A stretch of 64,000 bases of DNA from Terribacillus aidingensis (GTDB lineage: Bacteria > Bacillota > Bacilli > Bacillales > Amphibacillaceae). The translations under genes and the position numbers were made by a program. Shown one piece after another: positions 18,277 to 25,815 of this stretch (the stretch's first letter is position 1; each line of letters begins with the position of its first letter). A model generated the notes under the pieces. That model made no database searches and was not told where the DNA came from. It saw nothing but the letters and a program-made list of their open reading frames with translations. Where the stretch lies: positions 2,886,001-2,950,000 of the forward strand of contig NZ_CP159996.1 of assembly GCF_040703035.1 (NCBI RefSeq), read 5' to 3'.

Positions 18277-18783
18277 TTGAGAGAATCAAAAGCAGAATTT
18301 GAAAAGCTATTCCAGACAGCTTCCAACCTCCAAAAGCTGCTGCAGGCTGGTGACGTACTGTACAGTTCGATTGGTCCTTCCACCTTCTTCTTCAGCCACG
18401 CTGGTATAGTCGGCAGTGACGGGCGGATTTTCCATGCACACCCATCAGGCGGTATCACCGAATCATTGACAGTGTATCTGTCCCGTCACCGCTACGGCGG
18501 AACAATCACGCTGCTCCGGCCAAAAATAGATCCGTCTGGTGCAGCGGATTGGGCAGAACGTTCCATCAGCTTGATGAAAGGATACCGTTTCAGCCGCACC
18601 TTGGCAGACCCTGCTTGGAATTATTGCACCAAGTTCGTTTGGCAGGCATTTTGGAGCGGCGCCAGCACCGATTTGACCAGTGCTCGAAAACAGCTGCCCA
18701 AACGCTGGATCTTTCCGCACCATATCAAGCACTCCTCCCTTTTTGAGCCGATTGCAAAATTCTCTCTTGAGTATCGGCTCTAG
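18277..18783 (+). CDS. YiiX/NlpC-P60-like cysteine hydrolase
   Basis: A protein of about 168 residues with the permuted papain-like hydrolase pattern: GDVLYSS then FFFSHAGIV with the probable catalytic His41, and NYCTKFVWQAF with the probable nucleophile Cys117. GRIFHAHPSGGI follows the usual hydrophobic beta segment. Such enzymes cleave amide bonds in peptides or lipids. No signal peptide is seen, so it should act inside the cell. I chose TTG at 18277 because AAGGAG lies 8 nt before it; a GTG at 18268 overlaps that site. It is followed 54 bp later by the aminopeptidase gene. Confidence 0.72.
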   Translation: MRESKAEFEKLFQTASNLQKLLQAGDVLYSSIGPSTFFFSHAGIVGSDGRIFHAHPSGGITESLTVYLSRHRYGGTITLLRPKIDPSGAADWAERSISLMKGYRFSRTLADPAWNYCTKFVWQAFWSGASTDLTSARKQLPKRWIFPHHIKHSSLFEPIAKFSLEYRL

Positions 18784-18837
18784 TCATAATTTTCTGGTAA
18801 AATGATGAAGATAGTATAATTAAAGGGGGATCTTGAC

Positions 18838-20067
18838 ATGCAATTTGAACAGAAATTAGAGAAATATGCCGAGTTGCTGCTGCATATCGGCTTGAAAGTT
18901 AAGCAAGGACAGGACTTGATGATTGTAGCTGATCTAGCTGCTGCACCTTTTACAAAGGTCGTAGCTGAGAAAGCATACGAAGCCGGCATGCGGGACGTAA
19001 TTGTCGATTATCAGGATGATAATATTACAAAAGCAAAAGTGAAGCATGCAAAAGAAGAAGATTTGGATTACTTCACCCCATTCCGAGGCCGTGTGTATGA
19101 AGAACTAGCAGCAGCGGACACAGCTTTCCTGGAGCTCAAGACACCGAATCCATCTCTTTTTGACGGAATTGATCCAGCAAGGGTTGCACGCTATACAAAA
19201 GCAGTGGGTGCTGCCAGACAAGGGTATCAAGCTTACAAAACAAATGGTCGTATTAATTGGCTGATCGCTTCGGTACCAACTGTCGAATGGGCAGAGTCTG
19301 TCTTTCCCGAATCACAAGGGCAGCAAGCTATCGATAAGCTATGGGATGCTATCTTCTTCACAACTCGCTCCGATCAGGAAAATACAGTCGAGCTGTGGGA
19401 ACAGCATGTTGCAGCCATGAAGAAGAATGCTGACCACTTAAATGCACGCGACTATCGCAAGCTCCATTATACGGGGCCAGGTACTGATTTAACGATTGAA
19501 CTGCATCCTGATTCCTTCTGGACTTGCGCAGAATTCATGAAAGAAGATGGCTCTACATATATCCCGAATCTTCCTACAGAAGAAGTATTTACTATTCCAG
19601 TTAAAAATGGAGTAAACGGAACAGTTAGCAGTACAAAGCCATTGAATTATGCTGGTACGTTGCTGGAGAACTTCTCCCTTACCTTCGAAAATGGAAAAGT
19701 AGTAGATTTCAAAGCAGAAAAAGGCTATGAAACATTGAAGAACTTGCTGGAAACGGACGAAGGCGCACAATTTCTTGGAGAGGTTGCACTTGTACCGCAT
19801 CAATCACCGATTTCCCAGTCGGGAATCGTCTTCAATAATACCTTATTCGATGAGAATGCTTCGTGTCATTTGGCTCTCGGACAAGCGATTGGCATGTGCG
19901 TGAAGGATGCCCGCGAGAAATCTAAAGGAGAACTAGAGGCAATCGGCTTCAACTACAGTCTCACACATGTTGATTTCATGGTTGGCTCTGGGGAATTATC
20001 TATTACTGGCGAAACACCAGATGGCACCGTGGAACAAATCTTCGAAAAGGGAAACTGGGCTTTTTAA
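18838..20067 (+). CDS. ampS: Aminopeptidase of family M29 (AmpS-like)
   Basis: A 409-residue metallo-aminopeptidase that removes N-terminal residues from peptides in the cytoplasm. It has the standard length and features of the M29 group: an N-terminal domain (ADLAAAPFTKVVAEKAYEAGMRDVIVDYQDD) and a C-terminal metal domain with NLPTEEVFTIP, GTVSSTKPL, LGEVALVPHQSPI and LTHVDFMVGS, which hold the glutamate, histidine and aspartate ligands. The ATG follows AAAGGGGGATC. It ends in a bidirectional terminator. Confidence 0.9.
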   Translation: MQFEQKLEKYAELLLHIGLKVKQGQDLMIVADLAAAPFTKVVAEKAYEAGMRDVIVDYQDDNITKAKVKHAKEEDLDYFTPFRGRVYEELAAADTAFLELKTPNPSLFDGIDPARVARYTKAVGAARQGYQAYKTNGRINWLIASVPTVEWAESVFPESQGQQAIDKLWDAIFFTTRSDQENTVELWEQHVAAMKKNADHLNARDYRKLHYTGPGTDLTIELHPDSFWTCAEFMKEDGSTYIPNLPTEEVFTIPVKNGVNGTVSSTKPLNYAGTLLENFSLTFENGKVVDFKAEKGYETLKNLLETDEGAQFLGEVALVPHQSPISQSGIVFNNTLFDENASCHLALGQAIGMCVKDAREKSKGELEAIGFNYSLTHVDFMVGSGELSITGETPDGTVEQIFEKGNWAF

Positions 20068-20075
20068 GAATATAG

Positions 20076-20104
20076 AAAAGGAGCAGCATTACGCTGCTCC
20101 TTTT
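20076..20104. terminator. Bidirectional terminator
   Basis: 12-bp inverted repeat AAAAGGAGCAGC / GCTGCTCCTTTT between ampS and the converging NUDIX gene. Confidence 0.9.
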
Positions 20105-20105
20105 G

Positions 20106-20696
20106 CTATGTACGGCAGATCATGAGTACTTCTCGGTAATAGCCAAGCTGATGAGGACAAAGTTCTTCATGCGCAACCTCGATTCGCTGACGTGGAGCTC
20201 CTGCAACAATTTCCGCTTCTACGCTTGCTGCTTTTCCTTCGACGAGCTTCTCCAAATCATTAACCCGCATCCGTACGATTTGTACCACTTCTTCATTCAG
20301 AAGAATATCCGGGAGTTCCTCCAAATAGTAAAAGAATTGGTGACAGAACTCTCGATCGACCAGGTTTTTAGCAAATAACTCTTCTTGAATGATTCCTTTA
20401 TAAAAAAGATCGCTCTCCTGGAGCGTAACACCCAATTCTTCCTGCACCTCACGTAAACCTCCGACCACAGGCGTTTCGCCGCTTTCCAGATGACCAGCTG
20501 CGGTAATGTCGTATTTCCCGGGAAATTCACTTTTATTGAAAGAACGCTGCTGTAGATAAATGTATAGTTCTGTACCATCATGTTCCACGAACCAGCAGTG
20601 AAAAGTCTCATGCCAGTCTCCATCACGATGGACTTCCTCTCTTTCTTTCACCCCAAGCTCCCGATGCTGCTCATCGAAAATCGTCAATAGCTCCAT
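20106..20696 (-). CDS. NUDIX hydrolase
   Basis: A 196-residue NUDIX protein. The 23-residue box spans residues 68-90, beginning GHLESGET and ending REVQEELGV, with all conserved glycine, glutamate and arginine positions. The N-terminal part (LLTIFDEQHRELGVKEREEVHRDGDWHETFHCW) is the extra beta sheet of the isopentenyl-diphosphate isomerase-like branch, as in YfcD-type proteins. Cysteine-metal ligands needed for true isomerase activity are not evident, so a nucleotide or diphosphate hydrolase is more likely. It stands alone. Confidence 0.85.
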   Translation of the reverse strand: MELLTIFDEQHRELGVKEREEVHRDGDWHETFHCWFVEHDGTELYIYLQQRSFNKSEFPGKYDITAAGHLESGETPVVGGLREVQEELGVTLQESDLFYKGIIQEELFAKNLVDREFCHQFFYYLEELPDILLNEEVVQIVRMRVNDLEKLVEGKAASVEAEIVAGAPRQRIEVAHEELCPHQLGYYREVLMICRT

Positions 20697-20770
20697 GTTT
20701 TGCCCCCATACTTATTCCTTTTTTTCTAATGTAAGCGATATCGCCAGGCTTGTCTACCGTATATTTCCAA

Positions 20771-21790
20771 TCAGATTGAGTTATCGCGCATTTCCTCGAC
20801 TAATGGCATGATTTCCTTAGTAAAACGTTCCATTTCCTGCTTGTGCGGCGAAAATTGAAGCAGCAGAAGACTGACACCGGCATGCTCGTAGGCAAGTATC
20901 CGCTGCGCAATTTGCAACGGAGTACCAACCAGATGCGGCCGTAAGCCCCTTGCAGAAACAGCATCGTCACTGATCTTGCTTTTTTGTGCCAATTCTTCCT
21001 CTGTTACATATGATTCGTAATCCGCACCGGTAATTCTTTCCCATTCCTGGTAAGCTTCTTCCTCCGTTTCGCGGCAAATGACATAAGCTGTCATGCCGAA
21101 TTCGGTAAACGGAGACTTGCCGGCTGCTTCACGGCGAATCTGCATATCAGCGATCATACTGGCCACTTCCTGTACAGTACCGCCCTTCATTACATAGGCA
21201 TCGCATGTCTCGGCAATTGTCTGTCGTAAGTAGTCACTCTCTCCGCCTGCGTATAATGGCGAGATCTCTTTGCTCTTGCCAGCTGGTAAATAATCGACGT
21301 GCTGAACTTGATAGTACAAACCATCATAGGTGTAATTGCCAGCTGTCCAAACTCCGCGCAGCACTTCGAAAAATTCCTCGGTTTGCATATAGAAATCCTC
21401 TGATCCCGCTATATCGCCATCTTGGCGCTTTTGTTCCTCTTCGCGCAAGAAAGAAACGACTGCCAGGGAAAAACGGCTATTACTTACCTGATCAATCATT
21501 ACTGCTTGTCTCGCGGCTTCCACGGGCTGATCAATGCTCGGCCGGACTGCTGCCATGATGTGCAGTCTATCGGTTGCTTCCGCAATAGCACCAGCAGCTT
21601 CCCAAAAGTTAAGCTGCTGATCGGCATTTTTCCCTTGGTATAGGTAGGTATCTGGAAGAAAGACGGCATCGAACCCTAAATCCTCCGCCAGATGCGCCGT
21701 TTCCTGCACATCTGACAAACTTAGCGGTCCACCATCCTCCACATGACGCAGCCAGCTGCTAGAAACTGGCTGCCAGTATGCATATTTCAT
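20771..21790 (-). CDS. Luciferase-like (LLM) flavin-dependent monooxygenase, SAM-riboswitch controlled
   Basis: A 339-residue TIM-barrel enzyme that uses reduced FMN and oxygen; its layout (AHLAEDLGFDAVFLPDTY, MAAVRPSIDQPVEAARQAVMIDQVSNSRFSL, LYAGGESDYLRQTIAETCDAYVM) is that of the alkanesulfonate monooxygenase SsuD branch. Its transcript starts with a SAM-I riboswitch and terminator, which places it in the sulfur or methionine regulon. Together these favour release of sulfite from an organosulfur compound, or a related sulfur-salvage oxidation, when SAM is low. No ssu-type transporter is adjacent, although a candidate ABC operon lies at 57.7-60.3 kb. Precise substrate not determinable. Confidence 0.85.
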   Translation of the reverse strand: MKYAYWQPVSSSWLRHVEDGGPLSLSDVQETAHLAEDLGFDAVFLPDTYLYQGKNADQQLNFWEAAGAIAEATDRLHIMAAVRPSIDQPVEAARQAVMIDQVSNSRFSLAVVSFLREEEQKRQDGDIAGSEDFYMQTEEFFEVLRGVWTAGNYTYDGLYYQVQHVDYLPAGKSKEISPLYAGGESDYLRQTIAETCDAYVMKGGTVQEVASMIADMQIRREAAGKSPFTEFGMTAYVICRETEEEAYQEWERITGADYESYVTEEELAQKSKISDDAVSARGLRPHLVGTPLQIAQRILAYEHAGVSLLLLQFSPHKQEMERFTKEIMPLVEEMRDNSI

Positions 21791-21845
21791 TGTTATTACT
21801 CCTTTTGCACATAGGAAATCCTACCGAACGACACATCGATTCTAC

Positions 21846-21876
21846 TAAAAAAGCTTCTTCGATGAGGAAGAAGCTC
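21846..21876 (-). terminator. Riboswitch expression-platform terminator
   Basis: AGCTTCTTC / GAAGAAGCT hairpin followed by TTTTTT on the minus strand, between the SAM-I aptamer and the monooxygenase start. Confidence 0.88.
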
Positions 21877-21892
21877 TGTATTGCAGCCGTCG

Positions 21893-22008
21893 TCATCTTA
21901 TCACGCAGCTTTCGCTGCAGGTCGTAGCACCTTCCTGCAGGACTGCCCTCCTGCAGTGGGTTGCCGGGCTTCATCGGGCCTTTCCCTCCGCCACTCGTTA
22001 TAAGATTT
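21893..22008 (-). promoter_or_regulatory. SAM-I riboswitch (S-box)
   Basis: The minus strand reads AATCTTATAACGAG, then GGCGGAGGGAAAGGCCC, GATGAAGCCCGGCAACC, AAGGTGCTACGACCTGC and GATAAGATG. These are the conserved S-box blocks in the right order: the closing P1 helix TCTTATaac / GATAAGA, the kink-turn GAGGGA with GATGAA, the CCCGGCAACC strand and the AAGGTGCTAC segment of the SAM pocket. A terminator hairpin follows. SAM binding should stop transcription of the monooxygenase gene downstream. Confidence 0.95.
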
Positions 22009-22027
22009 CTTATGAATTGTACTTCCT

Positions 22028-22057
22028 ACTATACCAGATTTGCAGTGTCAGATTCAA
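22028..22057 (-). promoter_or_regulatory. Promoter of the riboswitch transcript
   Basis: Minus-strand -35 TTGAAT (22052-22057), 18-bp spacer, -10 TATAGT (22028-22033), about 20 bp upstream of the S-box 5' end. Confidence 0.65.
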
Positions 22058-22069
22058 ACAGAACAACTG

Positions 22070-23068
22070 CTATGCCTGTTGCATATACTCCTCCATCAAA
22101 AGGCGGAACCCATCCTGTCTTGCTTTTTCTTCATAAACAGGACTGGTGAGCATGAACTCAATCTCCCCGCCGTAGTAGTCTTCCAGCTCTCCAAGCTGCT
22201 GCAGCACCTCAGCTGGTGTTCCGATTACCATGGTTGGACGATTGTCCTCAAGACGCTCCTTTTCATAAGGAGACATTTTATAATCTGCTGCTGTATCCGG
22301 ACGCAGCATCCCTTTGACGGGCCTTCCCTGTTCCTGAAGCAGCGATGCAACCTCATGGCTCTTTGCCAATGCTTCTGCAGCTTCTGTCGTCTCTGCACAG
22401 AACAAAAACAGACTGACCATTATTTGCGGCTGCTGCTTCCCTTTCCGGAAGGATTTCTGATACACATCCATCACTGCCGCATCCTTTTCTCCCCGTATGA
22501 ATTGGGCATAAGCGAATCCGATTCCATGATATGCAGCAAGACCTGCACTGCCAGCGCTGCCGCCCAGCAGCCAGACAGATGGAGCGGTGCCAATGCTCGG
22601 CATCGCTACCAAGTCCCCGAACCGATGTTTTTCTTCTTTTCTTATATTCAAATAATGAAGCAAATCACGTATCTGCCGATCATACCAATCCTCCGGCACA
22701 GCTCTATGCTCTTGCAGCGCTCTTTTCGCTGCCGGCATGCCTCCTGGCGCCCGCCCGATACCAAGGTCGATTCTTCCTGGATGAAGCGCTTCGAGCAATC
22801 TTGCATTTTCAGCAACTTTATACGCACTATAATGAGGCAGCATAACACCGCCTGAGCCAATACGGATACGGGATGTTTTAGCTGCAAGATGCCCCATCAG
22901 AAGCTCTGGACTGCTGTGGGCGAGGCTGCCGGCGTGATGCTCGGACACCCAGAAACGCACATAGCCAAGCTGATCGGCAAGTTCGGCCAGCCGCACTGTT
23001 TCCTCCAATGCCTCTGTTGCATTACCGTCTTCTTTGATTCGGGATTGATCCAATATACTAAACTTCAT
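22070..23068 (-). CDS. Luciferase-like (LLM) flavin-dependent oxidoreductase
   Basis: A 332-residue member of the bacterial-luciferase superfamily, distinct from its neighbour at 20771. It opens MKFSILDQSRI and carries RFWVSEHHAGSLAHSSPELL, GSGGVMLPHYSAYKVAENARLLEALHPGRIDLGIGRAPGG and WLLGGSAGSAGLAAYHGIGFAYAQF, a set typical of the YceB/YtmO-like group of FMN-linked enzymes. The ATG at 23068 follows AAGGAGTG. Its own end lies only about 13 bp upstream of the -35 of the S-box promoter, with no clear terminator between, so some read-through into the riboswitch is possible. Substrate unknown. Confidence 0.82.
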   Translation of the reverse strand: MKFSILDQSRIKEDGNATEALEETVRLAELADQLGYVRFWVSEHHAGSLAHSSPELLMGHLAAKTSRIRIGSGGVMLPHYSAYKVAENARLLEALHPGRIDLGIGRAPGGMPAAKRALQEHRAVPEDWYDRQIRDLLHYLNIRKEEKHRFGDLVAMPSIGTAPSVWLLGGSAGSAGLAAYHGIGFAYAQFIRGEKDAAVMDVYQKSFRKGKQQPQIMVSLFLFCAETTEAAEALAKSHEVASLLQEQGRPVKGMLRPDTAADYKMSPYEKERLEDNRPTMVIGTPAEVLQQLGELEDYYGGEIEFMLTSPVYEEKARQDGFRLLMEEYMQQA

Positions 23069-23171
23069 ACTATCCACTCCTTCTTTGTATCATATCCTGT
23101 GCGAAAGACTTTTAAAAACAATCCGTTTTTCTGTATGCTAGAATTGACTGAATAAAAAGGATGGTGCTCAT

Positions 23172-24032
23172 ATGATTGGATTTATCGGATTAGGAATCAT
23201 GGGTCAAAACATGGCAGCTAATCTGCTCGAAAAGGGCGAACAATTAGTTGTCTATAATCGTACAAAAGAAAAAGCTCAAGCACTATTGGATAAAGGTGCT
23301 GTCTGGGCAGATTCACCCCGGAAAGTCGGAGAACAAGCTAATATCGTATTTACGATGCTGACAGATCCTGCAGCTGTCCAAGCAGTTGCTTACGGAGAAG
23401 ATGGGCTTTTCAGCGGGATGCAGGAAAACAGTTTATGGGTTGATGTCAGTACTGTTAAGCCAGCGTTCACAAAAGAGATGGCAGAAGCCGCTCGTGCGCA
23501 CCATATCCGTTTTGTTGATGCACCGGTGTCCGGCTCAAAGGCACCGGCACAGCAAGGTAAACTTCACTTCCTTGTCGGCGGAGAAGAACAAGATGTCAAA
23601 AAGGTCACTCCGCTGCTTGAGAAAATGGGACAAAGCATCCAGCATATGGGCGCCAATGGTAATGGCTCAGCGACTAAGCTGGCAGTGAATATGCTGCTTG
23701 TTCAGTCCTTGACTGGTCTATCTGAAGCAATCAGCTTCGGCGAAGCAGTCGGCCTTGATAAAGAGCATCTGATGGATGTATTGCTTGCCCTTCCTGTTAC
23801 AAGCGATATTCAAGCAGGTAAAAGGGATACGATTCTCCAGCAGAACTTTGAACCGCAATTCCCTCTGGAGCATGCTTACAAGGACTTGCAGCAGATTTCC
23901 GAAACAGCTTATGAAGCAGGCGCTCCTCTTCCAATGACAAACAGTGTGAAAGAACTGTATGCATTAGCGAAGAAAAATGGTTATGGCAAACAGGATGTTG
24001 CTGCCGTTTATGCACTTTTAGCAAGAGATTGA
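23172..24032 (+). CDS. Beta-hydroxyacid dehydrogenase (3-hydroxyisobutyrate dehydrogenase family)
   Basis: A 286-residue NAD(P)-linked dehydrogenase or imine reductase-like enzyme. The Rossmann loop is GFIGLGIMGQNMAANL (residues 3-18), NRTKEK follows strand 2 and suggests NADPH preference, DAPVSGSKAPAQQGKL (about 117-131) is the substrate-binding motif, and Lys169 in GSATKLAVNML is the catalytic lysine. The ATG at 23172 is preceded by AAAAAGGATGG. It is monocistronic with its own terminator. Substrate could be a 3-hydroxyacid such as hydroxyisobutyrate, tartronate semialdehyde or similar. Confidence 0.85.
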   Translation: MIGFIGLGIMGQNMAANLLEKGEQLVVYNRTKEKAQALLDKGAVWADSPRKVGEQANIVFTMLTDPAAVQAVAYGEDGLFSGMQENSLWVDVSTVKPAFTKEMAEAARAHHIRFVDAPVSGSKAPAQQGKLHFLVGGEEQDVKKVTPLLEKMGQSIQHMGANGNGSATKLAVNMLLVQSLTGLSEAISFGEAVGLDKEHLMDVLLALPVTSDIQAGKRDTILQQNFEPQFPLEHAYKDLQQISETAYEAGAPLPMTNSVKELYALAKKNGYGKQDVAAVYALLARD

Positions 24033-24045
24033 GACGAATCAGACT

Positions 24046-24076
24046 AAGAATCCGAATTTTTTCGGATTCTTTTTTT
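24046..24076 (+). terminator. Terminator of the dehydrogenase gene
   Basis: AAGAATCCGAA / TTCGGATTCTT hairpin followed by a T-run. Confidence 0.9.
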
Positions 24077-24188
24077 ATTCTCATTTATTTTTTTTAATTA
24101 ACATTGGCATATTAACAAAAGGCGCAGGGTATCAAGCTCCGAGATACTTAGTTTGTGTGAAGTAATTTTTTTGCTTATTTTCACCAAA

Positions 24189-24203
24189 TTATAATCATTA
24201 TCA
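24189..24203. promoter_or_regulatory. Fur-box-like site upstream of the DASS transporter
   Basis: TTATAATCATTATCA matches the 7-1-7 Fur consensus at 13 of 14 defined positions. It lies about 137 bp ahead of the transporter start. The rest of the 307-bp gap (24033-24339) holds only the terminator above and AT-rich DNA with a weak promoter-like TAAGAT near 24288. Confidence 0.5.
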
Positions 24204-24339
24204 TCTGTCTAGTTTATTAAATTTTTTAAATCAGTTGATAAGTTGCATTGCACATACAGAACACTTTCATATCAATATTTTTATGCTAAGATAATTAATG
24301 GTTTTTATAATTTAATAACTTTCTAAAGGGGTCTTCATC

Positions 24340-25773
24340 ATGGCTGATTCATCTAACAAACCAAAACGGGAGGTCAAGTGGATTCCGCTCCTGATCACTG
24401 TATTGATCGGCGTAATTCTTTGGTTCGTCCCTTCACCAGATGGTGTTAAAGCAGAAGCATGGCATTTATTCGCTATCTTTGTTGCTACGATCATCGGTCT
24501 GATCATTAAACCGATGCCAATGGGCAGTGTCGCTATCCTTTCGCTGACGGCTATCGTTTTGACGAAGACACTTGGACTAGAAGAAGCGCTGAGCGGCTTC
24601 CAGAACAGTACAATCTGGCTCATCGTCATTGCATTCTTTATTTCCAGGGGTTTCATCAAAACCGGCCTCGGATCCAGAATTGCCTATTTGTTCGTACGTC
24701 TATTCGGTAAGAAGACTTTAGGCTTGTCTTACTCGTTGATTGGCAGTGACTTGATTCTGTCCCCGGCTATGCCATCCAATACAGCTCGTGCCGGCGGTAT
24801 CATTTTCCCGATCATCCAGTCGTTATCAAACTCATATGGCTCTAAAAGCGGTGATGGTTCGGAGCGCAAAATCGGTTCCTTCCTGACTTTTGCATCCTAC
24901 CAGGGAAACGGGATTACTTCCGCAATGTTTCTCACAGCAATGGCAGCAAACCCATTGGCAGCAAGTGCTGCAGAGAGCGTCACTGGCCAATCCATCTCTT
25001 GGGGCAGCTGGATTCTCGCTTCCATCGTTCCTGGTATCATCAGTTTGATCGTTATTCCATTCGTCATCTTCAAGCTGTATCCTCCTGAAATCAAGGAGAC
25101 ACCGAAGGCAACTGAGATGGCAACAGAAAAATTGCAAAGCATGGGTAAACTGAAGCGTTCTGAATGGTATATGATCGGCGTATTCTTATTGCTGCTCGTA
25201 TTGTGGATCTTTGGTGAGAGCTTCGGAATCGGCTCTACGACTGCAGCTTTCATCGGACTAGTCGTACTATTGCTGACAGAAGTTTTGACTTGGTCTGATA
25301 TCAAGCAGGAACAAGGTGCATGGGACACACTTGTATGGTTCGCTGTGCTTGTCATGATGGCAAATTACTTGAACGAACTTGGTCTTGTCCCTTGGTTCAG
25401 TGACATTATGGGGAATGTCGTAAGTACGCTTTCCTGGCCTGTCGCTTTGCTCATATTAGCTATCGTGTACTTCTACTCCCACTATTTCTTTGCGAGTAAC
25501 ACAGCACACGTTAGCGCTATGTATGCAGCCTTTCTTTCAGTAGTTGTGGCAGCTGGCGCGCCGCCATTATTGTCAGCCCTACTGTTAGCTTTCTTTAGTA
25601 ACTTGTTCGGCTGTTTGACACACTACGGCAGCGGTCCTGCACCTGTATTCTTCGGAGCAGGCTTCGTCACCCAGCAAAAATGGTGGGGACTTGGCTTCCT
25701 CATCTCCATCATCCATCTTGTCGTCTGGATCGGTATCGGCGGACTTTGGTGGAAACTGATTGGTCTATGGTAA
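24340..25773 (+). CDS. DASS-family dicarboxylate/anion:sodium symporter (YflS/SodiT1-like)
   Basis: A 477-residue inner-membrane carrier with about 12 hydrophobic segments, in the divalent-anion:Na+ symporter family that takes up malate, 2-oxoglutarate, succinate or related acids. LSPAMPSNTARAGGIIFPI and YFFASNTAHVSAMYAAF are the two S-N-T substrate/sodium motifs of the inverted repeats. SodiT1 of chloroplasts and YflS of B. subtilis belong to the same group. The ATG follows AAAGGGGTC. The upstream Fur-like box is unusual for this family. It is monocistronic with a terminator. Confidence 0.85.
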   Translation: MADSSNKPKREVKWIPLLITVLIGVILWFVPSPDGVKAEAWHLFAIFVATIIGLIIKPMPMGSVAILSLTAIVLTKTLGLEEALSGFQNSTIWLIVIAFFISRGFIKTGLGSRIAYLFVRLFGKKTLGLSYSLIGSDLILSPAMPSNTARAGGIIFPIIQSLSNSYGSKSGDGSERKIGSFLTFASYQGNGITSAMFLTAMAANPLAASAAESVTGQSISWGSWILASIVPGIISLIVIPFVIFKLYPPEIKETPKATEMATEKLQSMGKLKRSEWYMIGVFLLLLVLWIFGESFGIGSTTAAFIGLVVLLLTEVLTWSDIKQEQGAWDTLVWFAVLVMMANYLNELGLVPWFSDIMGNVVSTLSWPVALLILAIVYFYSHYFFASNTAHVSAMYAAFLSVVVAAGAPPLLSALLLAFFSNLFGCLTHYGSGPAPVFFGAGFVTQQKWWGLGFLISIIHLVVWIGIGGLWWKLIGLW

Positions 25774-25780
25774 ATAAATA

Positions 25781-25815
25781 AAAACAGGAATCCTTTGTGG
25801 ATTCCTGTTTTTTTA
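25781..25815. terminator. Bidirectional terminator
   Basis: 13-bp inverted repeat AAAACAGGAATCC / GGATTCCTGTTTT between the DASS gene and the converging helD. Confidence 0.9.

Noticed and set aside
22040..22855. 271-codon plus-strand open frame opposite the LLM oxidoreductase
   Set aside because: Composition is unlike a real protein (many Cys, His, Arg) and the opposite strand encodes a clear family member.
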